The notes under the pieces: model-generated | What the model was told of the DNA's origin: nothing | Database searches by the model: none | Seen by the model: only the letters and a program-made list of their open reading frames with translations | Source of the DNA: Solen grandis | Taxonomy: Eukaryota > Mollusca > Bivalvia > Adapedonta > Solenidae | Direction of reading: 5' to 3' | DNA length: 64,000 nt | Assembly (NCBI GenBank): GCA_021229015.1 | Contig: CM037788.1 | Span: forward strand, 37,410,024 to 37,474,023 | Translations under genes and position numbers: made by a program | In this document: positions 1 to 9,435 of the stretch, piece after piece | Position numbering within the stretch: position 1 is the first letter of the stretch | Layout: each line of letters starts with the position of its first letter

Positions 1-120
1 TGGCACTGCGTATGAAAGAAAAAATCCGGTACTGATTGGCCCGTTCTCTGGATAATTTGACTGGGACGCTGTCTACAACTTTATATCGCAGTGAGGAAGC
101 ACTATATATCAGTTTCACGT
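1..120 (+). repeat. SINE body fragment
   Basis: This stretch matches the body (not the tRNA-like head) of the full SINE at 14648-14950: both share 'ggttggcccg/gattggcccg', 'ggataat.tgactggg', 'gtctac' and 'gcagtg..g.agcactata' in the same order. The head lies outside the window or is missing. It abuts the possible Pro/Thr-rich exon on the other strand. Confidence 0.6.
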
Positions 121-151
121 TGACAGAATTTCCTTTAACTGCTGGAGAAAG

Positions 152-301
152 TCATAATGTGATATTTTTCATACCCGTCGGTGGTGGTTTATGTGTCGTA
201 GTTGTCGTCGGCAATGTTGACGGCGGCGGCGTTGTTGACGGTAACGTTGGTGGCGTACTAACGTATGGTGTTGGTGGAACGTTTCTTAGGAGCCACGTAG
301 T
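152..301 (-). CDS. Possible last exon of a Pro/Thr-rich (mucin-like) protein
   Basis: Read on the minus strand, a good acceptor (tttttcag) ends at position 302 and is followed by an open frame of 49 codons to a TGA at 152-154. The predicted peptide is dominated by Pro and Thr (for example TPPTLPSTTPPPSTLPTTTT), as in O-glycosylated linkers or mucin-like tails. No domain is visible. It could be the last exon of a gene otherwise outside the window, or an alternative 3' exon of the lectin gene whose normal stop is at 855-857. The opposite strand is also open (Val/Gly-rich) because of the biased composition, so coding status is uncertain. Confidence 0.35.
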   Translation of the reverse strand, partial: TTWLLRNVPPTPYVSTPPTLPSTTPPPSTLPTTTTTHKPPPTGMKNITL

Positions 302-509
302 CTGAAAAATATAACGTTTTCATTCATAAGTTATTAACTATCCACCACTTTTACAATATTTCAGAAACTTGACTTTGCATCCCAGTTTGAGCACAAAATT
401 ACCAACTTATAAAAAAATGCACGGATAAACATTATACGCATCATATTTATCAAATACAGTATACAATTTTAAAAAGCATTCTTAACATTCACGTCGAAGA
501 CTTTGTCTT

Positions 510-880
510 GTTAACACATACTCACTCCTCACACTTTTCACAGATACTCTTAACATTCACTATGTATATATCTCCTGCTCACATATTCAACATCATCAAT
601 CACACTTTTCACAGATATTCATAACATTTACAACTTAAAATTGTTCTGCACACACAAATTCACCACGCTTTTCACAAATATTCACTACATTCACTTCTCA
701 AACTTGTCATGCTCACAAGTTTCCCATATTTTCCAGTTACAACTCACACTTTCACAAATATTCACAGCATTCACTACTTTAGTTTGCCCTGCTCACGCAT
801 GGGCACCATATACCCCATTCTCACACAAAGTTTCACAAATATTCGTGGCATTCACTACTCACACTTGTCCTTTTCACAGA
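510..880. repeat. Degenerate minisatellite overlapping the lectin 3' end
   Basis: Imperfect units of roughly 35-85 bp carry 'cattcact', 'ctcacactt' and 'ttcacaaatattcac'. The proximal unit runs into the last codons and stop of the C-type lectin gene, so the array is the gene's 3' flank or UTR. The interval 302-509 is AT-rich with nothing recognised. Confidence 0.55.
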
Positions 881-987
881 TGTAGTTCCGTACGTTGTCA
901 CAGTTGTCGTCGTTCAGTTCCTTGTTCCAGAACTCCCCGCAGTGTTCCCCGTATCCTCCATTATCTGGCTGGCCTTTCTTCCATTGT
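855..987 (-). CDS. C-type lectin domain, C-terminal exon (F5/8C-CTLD protein, exon 4 of those seen)
   Basis: This exon encodes the carbohydrate-binding half of a C-type lectin domain. The frame reads WKKGQPDN, then EHCGEF, then LNDDNCDN, then NYICEK, and stops at TAG (855-857). QPD is the motif that, in this family, usually goes with galactose-type binding; LND stands where WND is usual, keeping the Ca2+-ligand N-D pair. The three late cysteines of the fold are present. The acceptor (gtttgatag) lies just above 987. The exon starts with one base that completes the CT left by the exon at 1761-1891, giving L-Q-W. Length is 133 bp (1 + 44 codons). The binding preference is inferred from family knowledge. 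Confidence 0.85.
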
Positions 988-1760
988 CTATCAAACCATC
1001 ACAAAACTACATGTATACTGTATTATGTATGCTTGATATCTCTAGAAATCTACAGAAATATAAATAAGTTTTGCTGGAAGTTTCTGGTGACAGGGGATAT
1101 AAAGTTAGACATTTCTAGGGTTTATGGGCTTGTGGTTGTGGCCATATATTTATTTTGGATTTGTAACTGCATTATGGTAAATTTTACCTTTCTCGTAACA
1201 TTCCGGACATGTTTCATTAGGGAAATAGCCGAGATTTTTCGTTTTCGTATACGTCATAAGCGGACATCCCAAAGTAAGCAGAACATACAGCCAATCAGAA
1301 ATTGATTGCTTGTTCTGGTACTCTGCTTCGATTCGTGAAAGCTAGTACATGGTTATTATGCTGGGGCCATGACTTGAACATTAGTAGGTGGTAAAGTAAC
1401 TTACTTTGGTTACCGGTTAGATCAGTTATACTTAGTCTAGCTTTTACATTTCAGTCTATATGCGGTTACGGGTAACGCTATATTAGGCCTTCTCTAGCTA
1501 CAGTAAAATAATTAAAGTTGTCTTTTAACTTTTGACATTTCATATAGACAATGGTAGTGCAGGCGACGACAACATGAGGATGCTGATGTGTTTAGTTTGA
1601 CCAAGCCTGAGAGCAAAATCAATTTAATAACTGTAGCAGATTTTTTTTTACATCTTCAATTCAGCATACAACAAAGACAAATTACCCAAATTACATCAAC
1701 AACTTAAAAACGCACAGTTAACATGAAAATTAACTTTTTTTTTCGCGGATGAATACTTAC
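988..1760 (-). other. Intron of the lectin gene
   Basis: The intron is bounded on the minus strand by gtaagtattc at 1751-1760 and an AG just above 987. It is AT-rich, and no repeat or regulatory element was recognised in it. Confidence 0.7.
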
Positions 1761-1891
1761 AGTACGCGGGTGTCTAGTGACTTCCCGTCGATCCATTTAT
1801 AGTCCTTTGTATCCTTCCGCGGTAAGTTGTTCAAGCCGATCCACCACATAGAGATGCTGGGTCTTTTCGCGATTTCTTTCAGAATAAAGTC
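1761..1891 (-). CDS. C-type lectin domain, middle exon
   Basis: This exon of 131 bp encodes the centre of the C-type lectin fold. It contains WWIGLNN and YKWIDG, the family's 'WIGL...W.DG' core, with a short loop between them (LPRKDTKD). The acceptor is ttttttctatag (above 1891) and the donor is CT|gtaagtattc (1751-1760). It begins in phase 0, directly after the phase-0 end of the exon at 3048-3208 (...IQER|DFILKEIAK), and ends with two bases of a codon completed by the exon at 855-987. The agreement of all three junctions is the strongest evidence that this is one gene. Confidence 0.87.
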
Positions 1892-3047
1892 CTATAGAAA
1901 AAAGTCCGTATACTATATAGGAATATATGTTGATTTTTCCAAGGTTGTATTTTAATTAACACATGGTAATTGAAAATATTTTAGGAGTGGTGGATTTAAG
2001 AGTGAAAATATATATTCTGTAAGGCCACGCGAGTATGAAAATAAGATTTTAAAATAAAGGCAGCCGGTGCTTTATTCATTTATGCTATATTAATGTACTT
2101 TTCATATTTTCTTTTCTCTTTTTTCTCGTGTCAATAAATACTACGAAGTGACGTCATTCTTATCGATTTGACTTCATCACGGCGCGGTCTCTTTATCGGC
2201 AGACTCTCTGCGTTCGCACCAGTCATTATCTGCCATAAACAAAAAGCGCGATCATGGACGGAGGGCAAAAAAAACAACAACTTTATACAGGTGAACTGGT
2301 CAAAATTAAATATTGCACGGAACATTAGAGTATCTATGCTGTGTATATGCGTGTCCTCAGCGATTGTGCTCCGAAACTCGGACAAACAGTTTAGATATGT
2401 ACCAACATGGAGCACAACCTCAGTACTTTCTACAGACTTTAGTCAGTTATTGCTTCGCTTACGTTCATAATGAACATCGTACGTATTCTTTTATGTATGT
2501 TTATCAAGGAGATACCGAAAATTTGGCCGATTCTTACATCAATTTCTTGATAACCCCGAACTTTTCACGCAAACTGTGAGTGATACAATAGATCTGCCAG
2601 AACTACTATTTATACCTATAAAGGGAGATAATTGGAGTGTAATGTGTCTGGCTTTGTAGCATCCCAGATTTACAAGTTGCCTCCCTTTGCTCCCTAATGG
2701 ATCATGCACTTTTGAAAATAATTAGATACAAAAAATAGTTTCTTTTTTTTTTATTGATATGGAACATATCTCATCTTGAAATGATCACTGAAATATATTC
2801 CATATTCATTCAAAGCAATTATTATTTAGTTACACACTTATTCAATTACCTGTAATTAAAAGGGGGGGGGATATCTCATCTTGAAATGAATCAATAATAA
2901 TACGAATATGAATAATAACACATAATAATAAATAAAATTATTATAATATGACTATATATATTATAGATAAATGATAAATTAAAGACTAAGCAAATAAATC
3001 GATAATGTTTGACTTAATTAAATAGGATGAAACTAGAGGTAGCCTAC
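1892..3047 (-). other. Intron of the lectin gene with a small repeat
   Basis: The intron is AT-rich. Around 2618-2695 'aaagggagataatt' and 'ttgcctcccttt' form an imperfect inverted pair. A similar 'aagggaggtaact' occurs at 31683 and, inverted, near 50080, suggesting a short dispersed element. One TGACGTCA site occurs near 2150. Open frames on both strands at 2131-2470 show no coding signature. Confidence 0.45.
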
Positions 3048-3208
3048 CCTCTCCTGGATTGTTTCAATCTCGACCAGATGGCCCTGGTTCAGTTGACAAT
3101 GTCGTTCTGCCTCCTTCCAGTTCTCCGTGGAGTTGGCAGACGAGAGCATGTAACATCTCGTGGTACCCGGCATCTCGGTCCAGCCTGGATCACACCTGCC
3201 GATAGTAT
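3048..3208 (-). CDS. C-type lectin domain, N-terminal exon
   Basis: This exon of 161 bp opens the C-type lectin domain. The frame reads RCDPGWTEMPGTTRCYMLSS, then the NWKEAERHCQ helix, then HLVEIETIQER. The pattern C-x-x-G-W...C-Y...W..A...C....L..I...E is the classic start of a long-form C-type lectin domain. The donor is AGG|gtaggc (below 3048). The acceptor chosen is gctttaccag (above 3208), because the first two bases (AT) then complete the single base left by the discoidin exon at 4733-4879. An acceptor 14 bases further in (atcggcag) is possible but would lose that phase match. Confidence 0.85.
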
Positions 3209-4732
3209 CTGGTAAAGCAGAGAAACATCAGGTGTTATAAAAGGTGTTAATGATATTAAATATACACGATATCATGTTTTCATATTTAGACTTTAAGACA
3301 TGATTTTGGTTTTCTTTCTTCCAGTTAACCAACAACTGATTGAAACAATGGCAGTATTTCAATGATGTATAATGATGATATTGAATATGATGGCACAATA
3401 CCACACAAGTCGCATATACTAACCACCCTGTATATGGAAAGCTAAGTTGTTTTTTGCGTACATCTCTCAATCTCCATATTAATGTAAACATTTGTACCAA
3501 ACAATTTGAAAATCCACTGATTTGTTTTTCAAGAGGTATAGTGGGGGTTTCAACCAATGTCGGTCTACAACCTCAACCAATTTGAACAGAAGATTCCTTA
3601 ATGTCGCCTTCAACCACCGCCAATTTGAACAAAAGATTCCTCAATGTCGACCCAGGCCATGATATCCCAAACAAACACTATAACCAATACCATTCCATAC
3701 TATAACCAATACATAGACATTTGTTCGGCCGTATAGGCTAATTTAACCCTGACTTCCTGTGAAGTTCACAGGGAAGATCTGAATATAAGTAGGATTTTCA
3801 TTGGTCATAATAAAGTTTCAATCTGAAATCTGGGATTCTCATTGGCTATTCTAAAATTTGATAAAAAAAAATCTAAGGAGTTTTCGGAAACGAACTTTCT
3901 ATACCGTGAGGATTCCGGAAAGGAAACTTACTTATTTTAACAATTAAAAAATATCTGACGATGTTTTCAAAATTTAATCAAATTGTGGTGTGAAAAATTT
4001 AAACTTATTAAGAATTTACTGACTTATAAGAGACATGTTATAAGTTTTATCCATAATAACAACAACCGATAACAACACCTATGATTGGCACGATCCCAGA
4101 AACCGGATTTAGTATACACACAAACGTTGACCGACCGTGCGATATTATACAAACTGCAGAGTGTACAAAATGGTAAGTTTTTAAATATCAATATTAATAA
4201 ACAATGGCTTTCATAAGAGGTAATTTCCATCAAGGTAATTTGTCGACGGAGTCAGCAGGATTGCAATGCACTGCAATTGCCCTGTTCGCTTAAATGCTAA
4301 TGGCATATTTTAAAAAAAAAACTCACCCACTTCTTTGAAATGTTTACACAGTCATACATAATTATATACCCAGTCAATTATGGTAATATTCAAATTAGTC
4401 CACATTAATTACAAATATAATGTTTATAATGATAGCATTATGGAAGACTACATTCAATAAGGTATACTTCTGGGCATTATGCTGCCAATATTTTAGTTAA
4501 AAAAGAACACTCCAACAACTGAGAAAACAGAAAAGCAATTACTACGTCATTTTTAAGCATTATAATATTTTTTCATGAATAGAAAATAACCCAGCCATAA
4601 TTAAACGAGATTTTCCATGACCGAGTTTCTTTTTTAAGATACTTTTTTTTATTTTTTTTATTGCTTAACATCCGGTTTAGTTTTTGAAGTATTTGAAAAT
4701 AATAAAAAAAAATGATGTGTAACAATGTTTAC
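3209..4732 (-). other. Intron between the discoidin and lectin domains
   Basis: At 3547-3655 a ~56-bp segment occurs twice in tandem (caaccaatttgaacagaagattcct and cgccaatttgaacaaaagattcct). The rest is AT-rich, with nothing recognised. Confidence 0.5.
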
Positions 4733-4879
4733 TTGTGATTGCTTGACAACCGATTGCGTCAAACCGCATAGCGATGTGATTGGTCCAGTCCTGCGGGACA
4801 ATGCGCAGGAACCTCGCGATAAAGGGCACTCGAACATCTGGTTCACCAGAGAATCTTCGTCATTGTTGCCCTTAAATTG
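4733..4879 (-). CDS. F5/8 type C (discoidin) domain, C-terminal exon, with one-base frameshift
   Basis: The first part reads FKGNNDEDSLVNQMFE and the second, one frame away, reads FIARFLRIVPQDW followed by HIAMRFDAIGC. Together these are the end of a discoidin domain (F.GN.D...V.N.F..P..ARF.RI.P..W...IA.R.D..GC). The frame breaks at the run gtgccctttatc (revcomp of about 4818-4835): one extra base there would restore it. Without it the second frame has a TGA and the first reads into unrelated sequence. The acceptor is tgtttgtttcag (above 4879) and the donor is ACAA|gtaaac. The exon ends one base into a codon, matching the two-base start of the exon at 3048-3208. Earlier discoidin exons were not found and may lie in or beyond the gap at 6638. 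The domain binds sugars or membranes in known relatives. Confidence 0.75.
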
Positions 4880-5374
4880 CTGAAACAAACACCATCTGAC
4901 GTTAAGATTCATTTTGTTTTCATTTGAGCTTCTCTGTTTTGTTTTTTTTCTTCCACGTGCGGAATCACAATGTTCCCTTTAAGGTTCTACATATTCGACA
5001 TTGCTGTATACTCTCTCACCCCTTGTGTTGACAGATGCTTTACAAGCGTTTCCAAATGTTAACACAAAAAAGACTGTGAAATCATAATTTCTGGGAAACT
5101 CAATTTCGCTGATTTCTGGTTTTAACCACAAAAATAAACCCCAGTGAAATCGATTACTTAATAGACCTCGCGTTTTTCTAAAACACAATTCCATGAAATG
5201 CCCTTAAGTACATAATTAACGAAACCTAATTCAACAAAAAAAGTATGAATTTACTTAAAATCTAAATTGAGATATCAAATTAACAAATAATGTCACTGGG
5301 ATATCGTGTGGCCAATGGCTGACCTATTTGAATAAAAGTACAAATGGGTTTGTTTGTAGTACAGTTGAGCGTTT
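4880..5374. other. No recognised feature
   Basis: AT-rich sequence upstream of the discoidin exon. The minus-strand open frame at 4979-5194 shows no family signature. The first half of the discoidin domain would be expected upstream on this strand but was not recognised here. Confidence 0.4.
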
Positions 5375-5520
5375 GACTTCGTCCTGACAGGAAACATTTC
5401 TTTAAAACATAGACGACATCTGGATAGAACCACCTTTCTCGAAAGCAAGCTAGAAGGCCCCGTGTAAACAGACCAGAAATAGAGTCTACAGCGGTGAAGA
5501 GCGAAGCGACTCACCCATTT
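5375..5520 (-). repeat. Degenerate tRNA-derived SINE
   Basis: The reverse complement resembles the SINE at 38678-38926: 'ccttctagcttgc', 'ggtggttctatccag' and upstream 'cttcaccgctgtag...ttc' fall in the right order. It accounts for an open frame of about 73 codons on this strand. Confidence 0.5.
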
Positions 5521-5714
5521 TATTATTCTCTTAGGAATGCAGTAGAGGAGGATTTTGCTTTGTACCTATCCATCGAGAGATCATTCATAGGAACACACGA
5601 GATGCCACATTTAAACAAGATTATATACAATCAATGCCCAATTTATTCTTATTCTGTCATTTCTGCAACTTTAAATAAAATATCTAGATAATTCATTAAA
5701 TGCAATGCTTCTAA

Positions 5715-5815
5715 CACAAGGGCTTCCGTGACAGCGTGATGCAGAATGCTGATTTACAACTATTTAGCCCCTCAGCACTATGTGTTCGAGTCTCGGCTGG
5801 GTCTCTAACAAAGAC
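5715..5815 (+). repeat. Degenerate tRNA-like SINE head
   Basis: It reads 'gggcttccgtgacagcg', 'tagcccctcagcac' and 'gtgttcgagtctcggctggg', in the same order as the tRNA-like head of the SINE at 38678. The B-box-like 'tgttcgagtc' is recognisable. It is followed near 5850 by a C-rich run. Confidence 0.5.
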
Positions 5816-6069
5816 ATATTAAACAAGAAATGTTTGTGAAATATATATGCCCCCCCCCCCCTCATATGCCATAATATGTATATAGCTATATTACATGCAA
5901 GGAGTTTGCCTTCATAATGTTGGCTTGTCACAAAAAATTCTCAAACTTCAAAAATTTGAGTGAAAATATAATGTGCTAAAATGTGGAACTAAACATTTAC
6001 TGAAATAAAACCAGACACAATGAGATTTTGAGTTTTTAGAAAAAAAAAAAAAATTGAACACCTTAAAAC

Positions 6070-6637
6070 AAATATAGCGCCATCACTTGGGCAAGATATT
6101 TATATAATGAAAATATATCAACATGTGACATTGTGAACTTAACCTTTGGATGTTGACACCCAAATCAATAGAGGCCATCTACTCATTATAAGGAACAACC
6201 ACATATAGTCTGAAATAGGACTAAAATTTTATTTGGACAAGGCCAAGTCATCAAACATATATACAAATGCAACCTTGTGACCTTGGCCTTTGAGGTATTA
6301 AAATTGGGGTCATCTACTAATCATAAGCAAAACCACATCAAGTTTTTAAAGGTCAAATAGAACTTCAAGTTATCACTCGGACAAGGTCTGGTATTATACA
6401 TACACAACATGTGACCTTGTGACCTTGACCTTTGAGGTAATGACACCAAAATCGATAGGGGTCATCAACTAATCGTGAGCAACAACCACATGAAGTTTGA
6501 GACTTAAAGGTCAAATAGAACTTAAGTTATCACTCGGACAATGTCTGGTATTATACATACACAACATGTGACCTTGTGACCTTGACCTTTGAGGTAATGA
6601 CACAAAATCAATAGGGGTCATCTACTAATCATGAGCA
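6070..6637. repeat. Tandem ~155-bp repeat rich in TGACCT half-sites
   Basis: About four units carry 'caacatgtgaccttgtgaccttgacctttgagg', then 'aatcgataggggtcatc', 'aaccacatgaagtttgag' and 'cactcggacaa.gtctgg'. The last two units (anchors at about 6408 and 6564) are nearly identical and the first two are diverged. The array runs into the assembly gap. Confidence 0.8.
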
Positions 6638-6737
6638 NNNNNNNNNNNNNNNNNNNNNNNNNNNNNNNNNNNNNNNNNNNNNNNNNNNNNNNNNNNNNNN
6701 NNNNNNNNNNNNNNNNNNNNNNNNNNNNNNNNNNNNN
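6638..6737. other. Assembly gap (100 N)
   Basis: Exactly 100 Ns, so probably a gap of arbitrary length. It joins the ~155-bp tandem repeat to the 5' end of a rolling-circle-like element, so the real sequence may be much longer. Confidence 0.99.
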
Positions 6738-6815
6738 TGCCTCAAGCAGAAAGACCTATTCGGTTTGTTATGTTTTTTCTTATTATTATACTTTTTTCTT
6801 TCTTTTGAGGTTCAA
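6738..6815 (+). mobile_element. 5' end fragment of the hairpin/CTAG element family
   Basis: The sequence 'tgcctcaagcagaaag.cctattcgg' followed by 'tttgttatgttttttcttattattata' and a T-rich run matches the 5' hairpin and leader at 9661-9740 and 12800-12860. The left half of the hairpin lies in the gap. No core repeat follows. Confidence 0.7.
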
Positions 6816-7831
6816 ATTAAAACAGGTTACCGATAAGGCAGCAGCATGAAATTTAAACAGTATGCACAGAGACTTTGGTGCTTTTGATTGCTGCAATTTT
6901 TTTCTTCATGTGTTGGAATAGTTTGTCTTTGGGGTTGTAATGCAAAATAATGATTTGGTAAGATGTCCGCGATACATACCTTTTATGTAACATTTTTTAT
7001 ATTAGTGGGGTGTATTCTTATAGTATGACTGCACTAAATCTTAAACACATATAACCAATTTATCAATTCACATGCATGTAACTCATTCGTTCCGTATCGA
7101 CGTTGTACACGTAAGGATTCGAAACTGTTTATCCCGTCCGCGATACATACCTTATATATAAAATAATGCTTTTGGAAGAAGTTATTTTTGGGAAAATCAT
7201 ATAAGGCCCCATTTTGTATTGTGTTGTAACTTTCCAGTTTGCATATTTCTCCTTGACATATTTTTCTCGGCGACGTTGATTCTTTTTTTGTACTATTTCA
7301 CAAGTGAAATCTTTTGTGGCTCATATGACCGAGACTCGTGCATTCTTTTCACATTCCTTTGAAACGAGCAGTCACGATAACATGTAATTTGATAATACAC
7401 AGCGAGGGTACGTTACAGTGTCAATGTATTCATATAGTGCAAACTTGATTGTAAATAATCTCCAGGGGTCTCTGGGGTGGAAACAACATACGGATAAAGA
7501 TCCTGGTATTGGTGTTACAAAACAAATCATGAAATAAATACACACGTATGCAAGGACATATATTTCAAAATGACAGAATCTATGTACATTGTATTTACAC
7601 CCAAGGATGTCAGTAAGATAGATGATAGATGATGTAAGACACTGATAGGTCATCATCATTCCGTTAAATGACTAAATAGTAATATTGGAAATCATGTATT
7701 CTTTAGTGCATTGATGGTACAAAAATGAATTTATTGTTACCAGAATTTTAAAATATTTAGGTAAGCCTCGTTGTTTAATATAAAAGCAACAACAATATAA
7801 CTATTAACCACCACATAGAACAATACAATGC

Positions 7832-7885
<54 letters not shown>

Positions 7886-8439
7886 TTTTACAGATGAACT
7901 AAATTTTAAGATTGTGTTGTTATCACGAGCCAGTAAAATGTTACCCTAAGATATATAACTTGAAATGAACAGGAAGTTTACATGAGCATGCAATATGTGT
8001 GGGTAATATTGACATTACAATACCAGAGTAGTTAAACCTCCTTTGGGCAGAGAAGCATTGACACACATAGAAAAGTACTCTGACGCGTAAAAATATTTAT
8101 GTTATATGAGAGTTTTGTTTTGCAAGCGTCTGCATAAATTTACGCCATGTCATGGTAATGTTTATAAATAAAAGCATGGATTTCTGAAATATCACTAAAC
8201 CTTTACAAGTATAATCATTCCAGTAATATGAGATTTTTGTTTTGCAAACGTGCACCAAACGCTAGGTCAAAGTAATGTCTGACGATAGCTAGAGTTATTA
8301 CTAAAGATAACTAACACCCCCGATTCTCACCTTGTCTTTGTTATATCTAACCATGAAAGAAGAGGGCCATGGTGGCCTTAGGGTATCATTAGCCCAATTA
8401 AAACAATTCAGGTCATTTGATTTTACCTTGTAAGCTTCA
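6816..8439. other. AT-rich stretch with a long poly-T tract
   Basis: A run of about 52 T lies at 7831-7882. Similar 'tccgcgatacatacctt' sequences occur near 6966 and 7138. No gene was recognised, and the minus-strand open frame at 7372-7659 has no family features. Confidence 0.5.
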
Positions 8440-9435
8440 GCGGCTTTGATTCAAATTCCATATAGGTACATAATTCTAAAGAATACTAGTCAATCATCAT
8501 TCTGCAGACCGCATTTTTCAAGGAATCAACTTTATTTTAGCAATGTTAGTAGAACAAATTTGTGCCCAATGAAATTAAATTCTGACTATTTGTTTATAAA
8601 AGAATTTGAAATTTTCTATATAGAGAAGTCTCATTTTCCAAGGGATCAACTTTTTTAAGCAATAATGGTAAAGATTTGGGTTCCTTTTACCAAATAAAAA
8701 GTTCTGACTTTTGGGTTGATAGAAAAAAGTATTTTGAAATGTTTTTTTTTGTTAGAGCACTAAAGACCGTTTTATAAATGATAAAAATTCCTTGAGGAGG
8801 AATTTAGAAATTTCTATATAGAGTATATGAGGAAATTAGCCGATCTCCTAGGGGTCTCATTTTTAAGGGATCAATTTTATTTTAGCTTATGGTAGAGCAC
8901 TATAATGTGACCGTTTGTGCCAAATGACATTAAATTCTTACCATTCTTAGTTTTAGAGGAGAAACACTTTTAAGTTAATAAGATAAAATTATGTTGGTTG
9001 CCATGGCAACAAGAGTTCTAAAATGGATCAAATTCATTTTAACATCTTTGGTGAACGGCCTACCAAGGATCATTCATGCTAAGTTTCATCAATTTCATAA
9101 TTTACTTAATTAAAATCACTTAATCTCATTACAGGCGGATCTTCTTCAATCTTTCAAAGAATGTATATATCGGGATTTTGTTTGGCATTTTTCCTTTTAT
9201 TGTCCGAAATTATAAACTTTCAAGGGAATGTGGTCAAAATTATTTTCGAGCCCTACCCTCTGATGACTCTACATATATTTGAGTGAAGTAAAATTTCAAA
9301 ATATGCTAGACACATGACACCATACAAAATCGGACGATGACATAGCACATGTAAAATGAATATTCAGCTGATCTCGTTTAAACTGATTTACAAAGCAGAA
9401 AGCCCTATCGTTTGTTCGGGACAAACGAAATCTAG
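8440..9435 (+). mobile_element. Helitron-like non-autonomous element E0 (3' part)
   Basis: The 3' end is clear: gcagaaagccctat, then a hairpin with stem CGTTTGT/ACAAACG (9409-9427), then aaatCTAG (9432-9435) and T. The body holds about three diverged ~200-bp units marked by 'tctcattttccaagggatcaac' (about 8500, 8630, 8860). The left boundary is not defined. Confidence 0.55.

Noticed and set aside
5293..5514. Further discoidin exon upstream on the minus strand
   Set aside because: The sequence fits a degenerate SINE and lacks the W, D and L-G motifs expected for the first half of a discoidin domain.
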